NCBI RefSeq assembly: GCF_018861125.1
Contig: NZ_JAHKQN010000013.1
Span: 472,548 to 536,547, forward strand
DNA length: 64,000 bases
Origin: Cellulophaga baltica
GTDB taxonomy: Bacteria > Bacteroidota > Bacteroidia > Flavobacteriales > Flavobacteriaceae
Direction: 5' to 3'
This document shows positions 35,921-46,142 of the stretch, piece after piece. Position numbers and translations under genes: made by a program. The stretch's first letter is position 1. Each line of letters begins with the position of its first letter. A model generated the notes under the pieces. That model searched no databases and had not been told where the DNA came from. It was given only the letters and a program-made list of their open reading frames with translations.

Positions 35921-37261
35921 ATGAAACATCTTAGCAAATTATTGGTTGTTGCCCTAGTTTTCGTAGGTATCAACAGCATTCAAGCGCAAGACGAGAATAA
36001 TCCATGGCAAGTGAGCTTTGGTGTTAATGCGGTTGACGTTTATCCTACTTCTGATGTAAGTTCTTTTGGAAATGAATTTTTCAATGCAACTGATCACTGG
36101 AACATCCTTCCTTCAATCTCTTACGTATCTGTATCTAAGTTCGTAGGTAGTGGTTTTTCTGTTGGAGCAAGAGGATCTTTAAATAGAATTGACAAATTTG
36201 GAGATACTGATGTTGATGATCTTTCTTACTACGGTATCGATGGAACAATCAAATATAATTTCTTACAAAGTACAGTTATCGATCCTTTCGTTGAAGTTGG
36301 TGGTGGATACACTTGGATGGATGAAATAGGTGCTGGTACTGCAAATGGTGGTATTGGTGTTAACGTATGGTTTACTGAAAACATCGGTTTAACTTTACAA
36401 TCTACTTATAAGCATTCTTTCGAAGATTACTTAGCTCCTCATTTCCAACATATGGCTGGTATCGCAATTAAATTTGGTGGTACTGATACTGATGGTGATG
36501 GTGTTTATGACAAAGATGATGCTTGTCCAGAAGTTGCTGGTTTAGAAGCTTTCAACGGTTGTCCTGATGCTGATGGTGACGGAATCGAAGATAGCAAAGA
36601 TGCTTGTCCTAACGAAGCTGGTACTAAAGAAATGAACGGATGTCCTGATACTGATGGTGATGGTGTTGCTGATAAAGATGACGCTTGTCCTAATGAAGCT
36701 GGTACTGCTGCCTTAAATGGTTGTCCAGATGCTGACGGTGACGGTGTTGCTGATAAAGATGACGCTTGTCCTTCAGAAGCTGGTCCTGCTGCTAACAAAG
36801 GTTGTCCTTACACTGATAAAGATGGTGATACTGTTTTAGATAAAGATGATGCTTGTCCTGAAGTACCTGGTACTGTTGCTAACAAAGGTTGTCCTGAAGT
36901 AACTGAAGAAGTTCAAAAGCAATTAAATGATTACGCTAGAACTATCTTATTTGATACTGGTAAATCTTCAATTAAAGCTGAGTCTACTTCTGTAATGGTT
37001 GACATTATCACAATCTTAAAAGAATACCCTAATGCTAAATTTACAGTAGAAGGTCACACTGATAGCGTTGGTAGTGCTAAACTTAACCAAAGCTTATCTG
37101 AATCTCGTGCACTTTCTGTAAAAGAATTCTTAGTAGAAAAAGGAATTGAAGAATTTAGATTATCTGCTGTAGGTTACGGTGAAGATAAGCCTATCGCTTC
37201 TAACAGCACTAGATCTGGTAGAACACAAAACAGAAGAGTTGAAATTAACTTAGTAAAGTAA
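35921..37261 (+). CDS. OmpA family outer-membrane protein with thrombospondin type-3 repeats
   Basis: Structural outer-membrane protein of 446 aa. A signal peptide (1-22, ends SIQAQ) precedes an N-terminal beta barrel of about 165 residues. Five TSP type-3 calcium-binding repeats (DxDGDGxxDxxDxCP) run at about 188-325, followed by a peptidoglycan-binding OmpA domain at about 335-445 with [20 protein letters not shown] and [12 protein letters not shown]. It tethers the outer membrane to the cell wall. Codon use looks more biased than in neighbours, fitting high expression. Own promoter and terminator; it interrupts the addA-addB pair. Confidence 0.95.
   Translation: MKHLSKLLVVALVFVGINSIQAQDENNPWQVSFGVNAVDVYPTSDVSSFGNEFFNATDHWNILPSISYVSVSKFVGSGFSVGARGSLNRIDKFGDTDVDDLSYYGIDGTIKYNFLQSTVIDPFVEVGGGYTWMDEIGAGTANGGIGVNVWFTENIGLTLQSTYKHSFEDYLAPHFQHMAGIAIKFGGTDTDGDGVYDKDDACPEVAGLEAFNGCPDADGDGIEDSKDACPNEAGTKEMNGCPDTDGDGVADKDDACPNEAGTAALNGCPDADGDGVADKDDACPSEAGPAANKGCPYTDKDGDTVLDKDDACPEVPGTVANKGCPEVTEEVQKQLNDYARTILFDTGKSSIKAESTSVMVDIITILKEYPNAKFTVEGHTDSVGSAKLNQSLSESRALSVKEFLVEKGIEEFRLSAVGYGEDKPIASNSTRSGRTQNRRVEINLVK
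36481..36897 (+). repeat. in-gene tandem repeats coding TSP type-3 units
   Basis: Five DNA repeats of roughly 75-85 bases, each coding a DxDGDGxxDKDDACP unit with a GCP close. Units three and four are most alike. They are coding repeats of the OmpA-like gene, not a mobile element. Confidence 0.9.
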
Positions 37262-37293
37262 TTTACTAGAGTTTAAACTCTAAATACATAATT

Positions 37294-37322
37294 AAAAGCT
37301 CCGCAATTGCGGAGCTTTTTTT
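37294..37322 (+). terminator. intrinsic terminator of the OmpA-like gene
   Basis: A 13-bp perfect stem AAAAGCTCCGCAA / TTGCGGAGCTTTT without loop bases beyond the AATT centre, followed by T-rich sequence. It contains the TTG from which a longer AddB frame would start. Confidence 0.9.
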
Positions 37323-37333
37323 ATTTTTATATA

Positions 37334-40063
37334 ATGCAAAGTTTCATTGAACAAGTACTCCAAAAAATAGTAAAAGAAAATAGTGATATCTCAAATATTA
37401 TCTTTGTTTTACCGAGTAAAAGAGCAGGTACATTTTTAAAAAATAGCCTTTCGAAATTATTGGTTAAAACAACTTTTGCTCCTGAAATATATAGTACAGA
37501 GAATTTTATAGAAAAAATATCAGGCTTAAACTTTGCAACTAGTACAGAACAGTTATTTACACTCTACCAATCATATCTACAAACTAGTAAAGAAAAAGAG
37601 AAAGATAGTTTTCTAGTTTTTACAAAATGGGGACAAACTATTCTACAAGACTTTAATGAAATTGACCGTTATTTAGTGGATACTAATCAAATATTTTCTC
37701 ACCTATCTGCTGTTCAAGAAATGAATATGTATTTAGAAGCTGATAAAACTCAAATGATAAGTGATTACATAAAGTTCTGGGAAAATTTAGACGGTTTATA
37801 TCATCATTTTAATAACACGTTATTAGAAAAGAATAAAGCAACTCAAGGCTACGCATATAGAATTGCAAATGATACCATTAAAAAGTACATTGAATCAACA
37901 TCAGACAAAAAATATATTTTTATCGGATTTAATGCCTTAAATAAAGCCGAAGAAAATATTATACAAGAATTCTTAAAACTCGAGACTTCGGAAATTTATT
38001 GGGATTTAGATACTTATTTTTTACAGGACTCAATACACGATGCTAGTTATTTTATAAGGCAACATAAAAAGAACTGGTCATACTTTACGCAACATAGTTT
38101 AAACGGAATAAGTAGCAATTATCTTGAACCAAAGAAAATTGAAGTGATAGGAGTTCCAAAAAATGTATCACAAGCAAAATATGTTGGTAATATAATTGGG
38201 GCCTTGCATCAAAACAAGCCAAAGGTTTTAAATGAAACTGCAATTGTTTTAGGTGACGAAAATTTATTAAACCCGATAATGAATGCTATCCCAGAAGAAA
38301 TAGCACACATAAACATTACCATGGGATATCCAATTAATAAAACCCCCTTAGCTGGTATGTTCAATTTAATATTTGAACTATGGCAGGCTAAAGAAAACAA
38401 AGGTTGGTTTTATATCCATATTTTAAACATACTTTCTCACCCTTATATTCAACAATACTTAGAAGAAGATAAACTTAATAATGCAAACACCATTGCAACC
38501 AAAATAAAATCTAGAAATTGGATTTATGTCAAGAGCCAACAATTATATACTATTGTTCCTCAAAAAAAGAAAGAACTAGCCTTACTATTTTCTGAAAAAG
38601 AATTCTCACCAATCACATTTATTGAAATTTGTTTAGATATTATTTCTCATTTAAAAAATAAATTTCAAAAACTTGAAAGTTCATTAGAATTAGAATACTT
38701 ATATAGGTTCAACACCTTATTCAATCAAATACTTATACACGTAAAAGAACATGAATTTATTAAAGATATAAAATCATTACAATCTTTATACAAAGAATTA
38801 ATAAGCTCAGAAACATTAGACTTTCAAGGTGATGCATTACAAGGTACTCAAATAATGGGTATGCTTGAAAGTAGAAATCTTGATTTTGAAACCGTTATAT
38901 TAACATCTGTAAACGAAGGAATTTTACCATCAGGAAAATCAAACAATTCGTTTATACCTTTTGATATTAAAAAAATATACGGATTACCAACTTATAAGGA
39001 GAAAGATGCAGTGTATACTTATCATTTTTATAGGTTACTTCAACGTGCTAAAAATATATATTTAATATATAATACAGAACCAAACGCTTTAGAGGGTAAT
39101 GAAAAGAGTAGGTTAATTACTCAGCTACTAACCGATGAAAATGTGGCCAAAAACATTACAGAAATAACTGCAACCGCAGCTGTTAAACCAACCATTAACA
39201 AACTTGAAGTTGTAGAAAAAAATGAAGCACTATTAGGCTTAATAAAAGAGTTAGCTATTAAAGGTTTTTCACCTACATCACTAACCAATTATATTAGAAA
39301 CCCAATAGATTTTTACAAGAAAAGCATTTTAAAAATTTATGATACTGATGTTGTTGAAGAAAATGTAGCCGCTAACACTTTCGGTACCATTGTTCACGAT
39401 ACTTTAGAAGATTTATACCAACCGTTTATAGGTGAATTTCTAAACAAAAAAACTCTCGAGGCACTTTACCCTAAAATAGAACCTACAGTCAAAGGTAATT
39501 TTATAAAAACCTATGCGGATGGTGATATTACGCAAGGTAAAAATTTAATCGCCTATAATGTTATTCTGAAATATATTGAGAATTTTATAAAGCTTGAAAT
39601 AAAAGAAATTGAAAAGTACAAAATTAAAATTGTTGCACTTGAACAAGATTTAGATGTTCATATAAATGTTCCAACAATTGGTTTTCCAATACGAATAAAA
39701 GGAAAACTAGATCGTGTTGATGAAATTGATGGCATTACAAGAATCGTAGACTATAAAACAGGAAAAGTAATGGCGCCTGATGTAGCTATTACAGATTGGG
39801 AACAGATTACAGAAAGTTATAAAAAAAGCAAAGCTTTTCAGCTATTGTGCTATACGTTATTATACGACAATCAAAAACCTATTGAAAATATTAAAGCTGG
39901 GATTATATCTTTTAAAAACTTAAATGCTGGTATTTTAAAATTTAATTTTTCTAGAAATGATACAATAGACAAAAACACGCTTTTAGAGTATAAAAACGTG
40001 CTTTGTTTATTAATTCAAGAAATATTTAATCCTGAGATTCCTTTTATGGAAAAGGAAGTTTAA
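37334..40063 (+). CDS. AddB-like helicase-nuclease subunit (PD-(D/E)XK nuclease)
   Basis: Large protein of 909 aa from ATG 37334; the in-frame TTG at 37307 is inside a terminator and is rejected. The N-terminal part is a degenerate helicase-like domain (NIIFVLPSKRAGTFLKNSL has the AddB start but no intact Walker A). The C-terminal RecB-type nuclease shows FGTIVHDTLEDLY and IKGKLDRVDEIDG with RIVDYKTGK (near residue 810). The long form and position next to the AddA-like gene indicate an AddAB-type end-resection complex for recombinational repair. It is convergent with the SDR gene, one base apart. Confidence 0.87.
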   Translation: MQSFIEQVLQKIVKENSDISNIIFVLPSKRAGTFLKNSLSKLLVKTTFAPEIYSTENFIEKISGLNFATSTEQLFTLYQSYLQTSKEKEKDSFLVFTKWGQTILQDFNEIDRYLVDTNQIFSHLSAVQEMNMYLEADKTQMISDYIKFWENLDGLYHHFNNTLLEKNKATQGYAYRIANDTIKKYIESTSDKKYIFIGFNALNKAEENIIQEFLKLETSEIYWDLDTYFLQDSIHDASYFIRQHKKNWSYFTQHSLNGISSNYLEPKKIEVIGVPKNVSQAKYVGNIIGALHQNKPKVLNETAIVLGDENLLNPIMNAIPEEIAHINITMGYPINKTPLAGMFNLIFELWQAKENKGWFYIHILNILSHPYIQQYLEEDKLNNANTIATKIKSRNWIYVKSQQLYTIVPQKKKELALLFSEKEFSPITFIEICLDIISHLKNKFQKLESSLELEYLYRFNTLFNQILIHVKEHEFIKDIKSLQSLYKELISSETLDFQGDALQGTQIMGMLESRNLDFETVILTSVNEGILPSGKSNNSFIPFDIKKIYGLPTYKEKDAVYTYHFYRLLQRAKNIYLIYNTEPNALEGNEKSRLITQLLTDENVAKNITEITATAAVKPTINKLEVVEKNEALLGLIKELAIKGFSPTSLTNYIRNPIDFYKKSILKIYDTDVVEENVAANTFGTIVHDTLEDLYQPFIGEFLNKKTLEALYPKIEPTVKGNFIKTYADGDITQGKNLIAYNVILKYIENFIKLEIKEIEKYKIKIVALEQDLDVHINVPTIGFPIRIKGKLDRVDEIDGITRIVDYKTGKVMAPDVAITDWEQITESYKKSKAFQLLCYTLLYDNQKPIENIKAGIISFKNLNAGILKFNFSRNDTIDKNTLLEYKNVLCLLIQEIFNPEIPFMEKEV

Positions 40064-40064
40064 A

Positions 40065-40775
40065 TTACTTTAAATCTGGCCTTGTAGGACGTACTTCTAT
40101 TTTACTTGGTAAAGTTCTAGGGTTCATCTCTAAAACATCTAATACCAATTCACCAATATCTTCTGGTTGTATTTTCCAAGCATCAGAATCAGAAGGTACG
40201 TGGTTATTAAAATGTGTAGCTACTGAACCTGGCATAATTGTAGAAACTTTAATTCCATATTGTCTTAAATCAAGCATCGCAGCTTGCGTAAAACCAACAA
40301 CACCAAATTTAGTTGCGTTATACCCTGCTCCGTTTGCAAAAAAGTTTGTGCCCGCTAAACTAGCAAGTGTTATATAATAACCCTCTGTTTTCTTCAAAGC
40401 TTCAACAGAAGCTTTTAAAGTATGAAAAACGCCATTTAAATTAGTATTAATCATTTGGTGCCACTCATCATCTGTCATTTTATCAATCGGAGCAAAATTA
40501 CCAACACCTGCATTTGCTAAAACAACATCTAACTGCCCCCATTTTTCTATAATTGAACTAACAGCATCTTGCTCATCTTTTAATTTAGTAACATCAGAAG
40601 CTAATGCCAAAACATTTTCATCAGTCCCCAAATCATTAGCCGCTTCTTGTACACTTTTTAAAGTTCTACCACTAATTGCAACTTTCATTCCTGCTGCTAA
40701 TAAAACTTTTGCCGTACTGTATCCAATTCCTTTTGATCCACCTGTTATATAAACTACTTTATCTTTCAAATTCAT
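40065..40775 (-). CDS. SDR family oxidoreductase
   Basis: Classical short-chain dehydrogenase, 236 aa. The cofactor motif TGGSKGIG is at residues 11-18, NAGVG at about 89-93, and the catalytic Ser/Tyr/Lys are in ITLASLAG and GYNATKFGVVG. The substrate is not evident; 3-ketoacyl or sugar alcohol type reactions are possible. It is the only gene in its unit, convergent with the AddB-like gene. Confidence 0.9.
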   Translation of the reverse strand: MNLKDKVVYITGGSKGIGYSTAKVLLAAGMKVAISGRTLKSVQEAANDLGTDENVLALASDVTKLKDEQDAVSSIIEKWGQLDVVLANAGVGNFAPIDKMTDDEWHQMINTNLNGVFHTLKASVEALKKTEGYYITLASLAGTNFFANGAGYNATKFGVVGFTQAAMLDLRQYGIKVSTIMPGSVATHFNNHVPSDSDAWKIQPEDIGELVLDVLEMNPRTLPSKIEVRPTRPDLK

Positions 40776-40856
40776 AATATTTATTTTTGATTGAAGTTAA
40801 AAATAACTTAAGAGCGATAAAAAAATGCAGTGTTATCTTTTTCTTAAATCATAATT

Positions 40857-41987
40857 TTAATCATCATCTTCATGGTCATCATCATCACCTTCTTCATCTT
40901 TACATTCCTCTTTAAATCTTAAAGACCTTAATCCATTAAGAAGTTCAATTTTATTTTTGTAGTCATTTTTATAGTCAGTAATCTCTAAAACAGTCCACAT
41001 ATAATTAAAATCAGGAAGGTCAATTATTTCAATTTCAAGAAACATTAAAATCCCAACGCCACTTGACTCCCAAGTACCAAAATATGTTTGGGAATCACTT
41101 ATCACTACTATACTTCCATCTGATAAAAAATTAAATGAATAATCACTGTAATTATCTTTAATATTCGAACCATAAACGTACATTTTATCAACTTCCCAAG
41201 TATCACATGAAGACCATATATCAATAAGGTCATTTGTATCACAGGTTGTACAATCTGGTTCAACAATATCATTATTATCTTCCTCATCACAACTATCTTT
41301 TGATGTTTCAATTACAATCTCTAATTCTTCAATATTAGTAACTTCAACAACTGAACCGTCGTATAAAAAAAAACTTACAGGAAAGTATACACTTGCCAAT
41401 TCATTAGCATCTAAATAAGATATAAAATCATACAATTCTTCATCTTCCTCAATAGTATTTGAGGAAATTAAAGTAGTAATCGTATTAAATGTAGAAATGA
41501 CAATAGGGTAAACAATATCAACACATTCAATATCTAAATCTACCTCATTTTCTTCTCCACAATTAGAAACGTGCATTTCCATATCCTCTGCGTTTGGAAC
41601 AACTGTTTTTGTGAAATCAGAAAAAATAATTGTAATAGGATAAACTATCTCTAATGTATCTTCATCCTCAGAATCTTGATTAAAAATATCTTCTACAAAA
41701 TCAAAATCATCAATACTTAATAAATCTAATTGTGTATCGTTTACAATTACTGTCACCGGCAATTCAACAGAAATACAACTTGCACCATCAATTATATTAT
41801 CTTTTGAGCCATCATTCATTGCTATTTGAAGTAACAGATTCGAAACATTAGACCCCACAACTAATCTATCTTCAGGTGTAGTCCCTTCGTAGATAGATTC
41901 CTCACTTCTACATGAACACATTAGTAGAATTATGAATAGAATTATTGTTAGTAATAAAATATTTATTAATGCGTTAATATTTTTCAT
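40857..41987 (-). CDS. acidic surface or periplasmic lipoprotein near the sigma/FecR cassette
   Basis: Lipoprotein of 376 aa from ATG 41987; a longer frame starts 15 codons earlier without a signal peptide. A hydrophobic segment ends in MCSC, a likely lipobox. Several beta-type units follow a shared pattern, with V-x-x-P-V/I strands then a D/E-rich helix (SVELPVTVIVND; EIVYPITIIFSDF; ECVDIVYPIVIS; SVYFPVSFFLYDGSVVEVTN). A lipocalin-like C-terminal part (GTWESSGVGILMF) and a final run of D and E end the protein. Function is unknown. It is divergent from the sigma-factor gene by 90 bases, so it may be its regulon member. Confidence 0.7.
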   Translation of the reverse strand: MKNINALINILLLTIILFIILLMCSCRSEESIYEGTTPEDRLVVGSNVSNLLLQIAMNDGSKDNIIDGASCISVELPVTVIVNDTQLDLLSIDDFDFVEDIFNQDSEDEDTLEIVYPITIIFSDFTKTVVPNAEDMEMHVSNCGEENEVDLDIECVDIVYPIVISTFNTITTLISSNTIEEDEELYDFISYLDANELASVYFPVSFFLYDGSVVEVTNIEELEIVIETSKDSCDEEDNNDIVEPDCTTCDTNDLIDIWSSCDTWEVDKMYVYGSNIKDNYSDYSFNFLSDGSIVVISDSQTYFGTWESSGVGILMFLEIEIIDLPDFNYMWTVLEITDYKNDYKNKIELLNGLRSLRFKEECKDEEGDDDDHEDDD

Positions 41988-42077
41988 GGTTAGGTCAATA
42001 TATTTATGAATAGATATTACTAAAACAATCAAACGTTATATTTTCCTGAAAATTTTTTAACTAAATAAAAAATAAAA

Positions 42078-42602
42078 TTGAAAAAAGAGCTACATGTTGA
42101 TATTTGTAATGAAACTATTTACAAAAATTTCTATAATAAACATGCTAAGAATTTACATGATTTTCTTTATTACAAATACGGAGAAAATCTAAATCCGAAA
42201 GATAAAGCTCAAGAAGCATTTATAAAGTTATGGGAAAATTGTAGTAAAGTAAGTTTGCAAAAATCAAAATCATTTTTATATACGGTAGCAAATAACTTAA
42301 TGCTTAATGAAGTTAAGCATCAAAAAGTAGTTTTAAAATACCAAAGTGAGCATACAAAAAACTATACTAATGAAACTCCTCTATTTATTCTTGAAAAAGA
42401 TGAATATTATAAAAAATATCAAAAGGCATTATCAAATTTACCAGAAAAACAACGTACTGCATTTATGCTAAATAAAGTTGAAGGTAAAAAACATGAAGAA
42501 ATTGCACAATTATTAGGAATAACAAAAAAGGTGGTTGAATATCGTATATATTCAGCATTTGATCAATTAAAAAAAGAATTAGATAGTTTTAAAATAAAAT
42601 AA
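42078..42602 (+). CDS. RNA polymerase sigma-70 factor, ECF type
   Basis: Extracytoplasmic-function sigma factor of 174 aa, TTG start at 42078. Region 2 is seen in LHDFLYYKYGENLNPKDKAQ plus AFIKLWEN, and region 4 in LPEKQRTAFMLNKVEGKKHE plus EIAQLLGITKKVVEYRIYSA. It is the first gene of a sigma / FecR anti-sigma / TonB-receptor cassette, the standard cell-surface signalling layout of Bacteroidota. It probably directs its own operon and perhaps the divergent lipoprotein. Confidence 0.92.
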   Translation: MKKELHVDICNETIYKNFYNKHAKNLHDFLYYKYGENLNPKDKAQEAFIKLWENCSKVSLQKSKSFLYTVANNLMLNEVKHQKVVLKYQSEHTKNYTNETPLFILEKDEYYKKYQKALSNLPEKQRTAFMLNKVEGKKHEEIAQLLGITKKVVEYRIYSAFDQLKKELDSFKIK

Positions 42603-42650
42603 TCAGGAGTTTGTGTCTCTAAGTTGTTATATAATAAATAAGTACTAAAC

Positions 42651-43559
42651 ATGAACCATAAAGATTTAATACAGAAGTGGCTTTCAGATGAGCTCAATGA
42701 AAAAGAAAGCAATGCTTTCAATGCTCTAGAAAATGCAAATTTCTATAAAAAAATTATTGATGATGCTTTACTTTTTAAAGCTTCAAATAATTCAGAAATG
42801 CCAACTTACGAAAACTTTAAATCCAAAATTAACACAGATAAAAGTCCTGTTAAAAAAATAAATTGGCTAAAACCAATGCTAAAAATAGCTAGTGTATTGG
42901 TTCTATTTGTTGGAGTATACTTTGTGTTTTTTTCAAATGATTTAATAGAAGTAGAAACTACGGTAGTTGAAAAAACAACCGTTATTTTACCTGATAATTC
43001 TAGAGTTGTATTAAATGCCCTTTCTGATATTAAATATGATGAGACAAATTGGAATAATAAAAGAGAAATATTATTGAGCGGAGAAGCTTATTTTGATGTT
43101 GCCAAAGGCTCTAAATTTAATGTAATTACAAGTATAGGTACTGTTACTGTCTTAGGAACTGAATTTAATGTAAAAGAAAGAGGTGAAATTTTTGAAGTTA
43201 CTTGCTTTGAAGGCACAGTACGCGTACAAACTTCAAATAGCACTAAAATATTAAAAGTTGGCGATAAATTTAGCTCTATAAAAAAAGAAATAAAAACCAA
43301 AAGACATAGCAAACCTAGTCCTGCATGGATAGAAAACACTAGTCAATTTGATCGTATACCAGTTTATGAAGTAATTGCAGAATTAGAAAGACAATATGGT
43401 ATTGATATTGAATCTAATAAAATAAACACTACTCAATTATTCACTGGGGCATTTATTCATAACAATCTTGAAAGTGCATTAATGTCAATATCTGAGCCAC
43501 TTGGTTTAAATTATGAAATACTAAAGCAAAACAAAGTTCGTTTGGATATTAGTGAGTAA
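42651..43559 (+). CDS. FecR family anti-sigma factor
   Basis: Membrane-bound anti-sigma protein of 302 aa. A cytoplasmic N-terminal helix bundle (about 1-75, KDLIQKWLSDELNEKESNAF) binds the sigma factor; one membrane helix lies at about 79-97. The periplasmic FecR domain (KTTVILPDNSRVVLNALSDI; LSGEAYFDVAKGSKFNV; VLGTEFNV) and a C-terminal DUF4974-type region (RIPVYEVIAELERQYGID) follow. It overlaps the receptor gene by 8 bases, so both are made together. It relays the receptor's signal to the sigma factor. Confidence 0.93.
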   Translation: MNHKDLIQKWLSDELNEKESNAFNALENANFYKKIIDDALLFKASNNSEMPTYENFKSKINTDKSPVKKINWLKPMLKIASVLVLFVGVYFVFFSNDLIEVETTVVEKTTVILPDNSRVVLNALSDIKYDETNWNNKREILLSGEAYFDVAKGSKFNVITSIGTVTVLGTEFNVKERGEIFEVTCFEGTVRVQTSNSTKILKVGDKFSSIKKEIKTKRHSKPSPAWIENTSQFDRIPVYEVIAELERQYGIDIESNKINTTQLFTGAFIHNNLESALMSISEPLGLNYEILKQNKVRLDISE

Positions 43560-46065
43560 AAATATAAAAAAAATTATATGGTTTATTTTATTTTTTGGCA
43601 TTGTATTAAAATGCATTGCACAAGAAAACAATGCTCAAAAATCGCTTAATAGTGTTTTAGAAATTTTACAAGAAAAGTATGATGTACAGTTTAATTATGC
43701 TTCTACTTTAATAGATAATATTAACGTACAATCTATAGATTCCACAAAGCCATTAGATGAAATAATTTTCGATATAAGTGAACAAACTAACTTAAACTTT
43801 GTTTACATATCAAAAAAAATCATCACAATAAAAAAAATAAAAAAAAACCTTTGTGGGTTTATAATTGATAAAGACACAGGAGAAGCTCTACCATATGTGA
43901 CTATTCAAAATGCTAATATTAGCACATTAACTAATGGAGATGGTTATTTTAATATTGAAATACAAACTGATGTAGATGTTATAATTATTAAACATTTCGG
44001 ACACAAAACATTAGAAAGACAAATACGTTATTTTAATAAAAACAATTGCGCAAATATTTATTTAATTCCTAATCATGAACAGTTAGCTGAAATAATTGTT
44101 TATGATTATTTAATAAGAGGAGTTGATAAGCTTGACAATGGTTCATTTCAAATAGATTTTGATAAATTTTCTATCCTTCCTGGTCTAATTGAAAATGATG
44201 TCTTACAAACTGTAAAAGCATTACCTGGTATACAAAGTATTGATGAAACTGTTTCTAATATTAATATAAGAGGTGGTAGTAATGATCAAAATTTAATAAC
44301 ATGGGATGGCATAAAAATGTACCAATCAGGACATTTTTTTGGTTTAATATCTATGTATAATTCCAACATAACACAAAAAGTAGAAATACGAAAAAATGGT
44401 ACTAGTGCTAAAGAGACTGATGGAGTTTCAGGAACTATATCAATGCATACAGATCCATCTTTAAACTCCAATTTTAAAGCTAGTATAAGTGCAAATTTAT
44501 TAGATGTTAATGGTTTTATAGATACACCAATAGGTGAAAAAGCATCGTTACAAATTACTGCTAGAAAATCTATTAGTGATTTAGTTCAAACACCAACGTA
44601 TTCACAGTATTTTGAACGCATTTCACAAGATACAGAGATTTATAATAATACTTCAGAAGCTACAAATTCGGATATTATGTTTGATTTTTATGACACTTCA
44701 ATTCGTTTACTTGTTCAACCATCAGATAGAGAACATTTTAAATTTAATTTTATTTATACCGCAAATGAAGTAGTTTTTAATGAAAAAGATGAAGTTTCAG
44801 GGCTTCAAGAAATACGACAAAGTAAACTAAACCAAAGTAGTATTGCGGGTGGTGTACAATACCATAAAAAATGGACAGATAATTTTAATACACAACTTCA
44901 CATCTATGAAACAGATTATAAACTAAGAGGTAAGAATGTAAATATTCAAGAAAATCAACGTTTTTTACAAGAAAATATGGTTTCTGAAACTGGAATAAAA
45001 TTAATAACTAATACATCATTATCACCACAAATTTCTATAATAAACGGCTACAACTTTGTAGAAACCAAAGTTTCTAATTTAGATGATGTTGATGATCCAA
45101 AGTATATTTTATTAGAAGCAAAAGTGCTTAGAACACATGCTATTTTCAGCGAAATAGAAATATCATCGTTAAACAAAAAAAATCATTATAACTTAGGGGT
45201 AAGATATAATTACTTAAATAAGTTTAATAAGCATGTATGGGAACCTCGCTTAAGTTTTAATCATAAATTTTCAAAAAAAATAGCATTTGAGGTATTAGGT
45301 GAGTTCAAGCACCAAAGTACTTCACAAATTATTAATTTTCAAAACGATTTTTTAGGTATAGAAAAGCGAAGATGGCAACTGTCAGACAATGAATCTGTCC
45401 CAATAATTCAAAGTAAACAATTGTCCTTTGGCCTAAGCTATAATCATAAGGGTTGGTTATTTAACTTAACTCCATTTTACAAAAAAGTTACTGGTATCAC
45501 AACACAAAGTCAAGGTTTTCAAGATGCTTATGAATATACTAATGAAAATGGAGACTATGAGGCTAGTGGTGCAGATTTACTTTTAAGAAAACAATTTAAA
45601 AAAGGTAGTAGTTGGATAAGCTATTCTTATTTAAATAGTAACTATTATTTCAAAGAATTAGAAGACAATAGTTTTTCTAGTAATTTTGATATTACAAATG
45701 CAATTGTTGCTGGAACAAACTATACTTTTAATAAATTATTACTTGCACTTGGAATTAATTGGCATACAGGCAAACCATATACTGAACCAGATACTAATAC
45801 TCCTGTTTCCGAAGGAACAATAAACTATGGTCCTACAAATGAAAATAGACAACATGACTATCTCAGAGTAGACTTTTCAAGTAGATATGATTTTAATTTA
45901 AATGATAAAACTAAATTAGAAATAGGTTTTGCTTTATGGAATGTATTAAATAAAAAAAATATTATTTCTTCTTATTATACTCTAGATGATTCTGAAAACA
46001 CGCAAAAAATAAATGAAAAAGCTTTAAGTATAACTCCGAACATTCATTTAAAATTAACTTTTTAA
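43552..46065 (+). CDS. TonB-dependent receptor with N-terminal signalling domain
   Basis: Outer-membrane receptor of 837 aa, GTG start inside the end of the FecR gene. A signal peptide (about 1-22) precedes a secretin/TonB short N-terminal (STN) domain at about 25-98 (LEILQEKYDVQFNYASTLI) that can touch FecR. A carboxypeptidase-regulatory-like domain follows (about 100-175, GFIIDKDTGEALPYVTIQNA), then a plug (LPGIQSIDETVSNINIRGGS) and a beta barrel ending in a terminal Phe (HLKLTF). No SusD partner is adjacent, so the cargo is not identified. Confidence 0.93.
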   Translation: MSKNIKKIIWFILFFGIVLKCIAQENNAQKSLNSVLEILQEKYDVQFNYASTLIDNINVQSIDSTKPLDEIIFDISEQTNLNFVYISKKIITIKKIKKNLCGFIIDKDTGEALPYVTIQNANISTLTNGDGYFNIEIQTDVDVIIIKHFGHKTLERQIRYFNKNNCANIYLIPNHEQLAEIIVYDYLIRGVDKLDNGSFQIDFDKFSILPGLIENDVLQTVKALPGIQSIDETVSNINIRGGSNDQNLITWDGIKMYQSGHFFGLISMYNSNITQKVEIRKNGTSAKETDGVSGTISMHTDPSLNSNFKASISANLLDVNGFIDTPIGEKASLQITARKSISDLVQTPTYSQYFERISQDTEIYNNTSEATNSDIMFDFYDTSIRLLVQPSDREHFKFNFIYTANEVVFNEKDEVSGLQEIRQSKLNQSSIAGGVQYHKKWTDNFNTQLHIYETDYKLRGKNVNIQENQRFLQENMVSETGIKLITNTSLSPQISIINGYNFVETKVSNLDDVDDPKYILLEAKVLRTHAIFSEIEISSLNKKNHYNLGVRYNYLNKFNKHVWEPRLSFNHKFSKKIAFEVLGEFKHQSTSQIINFQNDFLGIEKRRWQLSDNESVPIIQSKQLSFGLSYNHKGWLFNLTPFYKKVTGITTQSQGFQDAYEYTNENGDYEASGADLLLRKQFKKGSSWISYSYLNSNYYFKELEDNSFSSNFDITNAIVAGTNYTFNKLLLALGINWHTGKPYTEPDTNTPVSEGTINYGPTNENRQHDYLRVDFSSRYDFNLNDKTKLEIGFALWNVLNKKNIISSYYTLDDSENTQKINEKALSITPNIHLKLTF

Positions 46066-46068
46066 GAT

Positions 46069-46122
46069 AAAAAAAAGACCACAATACGTATCACAGGGGG
46101 ACAATAAGCTGTAGTCTTTTTT
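46069..46122 (+). terminator. probable terminator after the TonB-receptor gene
   Basis: A-run plus GAC-C-ACA (46077-46083) pairs with TGT-A-GTC (46110-46116) plus T-run, with one mismatch and a 26-base loop. The T-run (46117-46122) follows. Weaker than the other terminators because of the long loop. Confidence 0.5.
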
Positions 46123-46142
46123 AGTTAATTTAAAATCAATAT

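Noticed and set aside
37307..37333. TTG start of the AddB-like protein
   Set aside because: It lies in the right arm of the OmpA terminator; ATG 37334 gives the normal family start.
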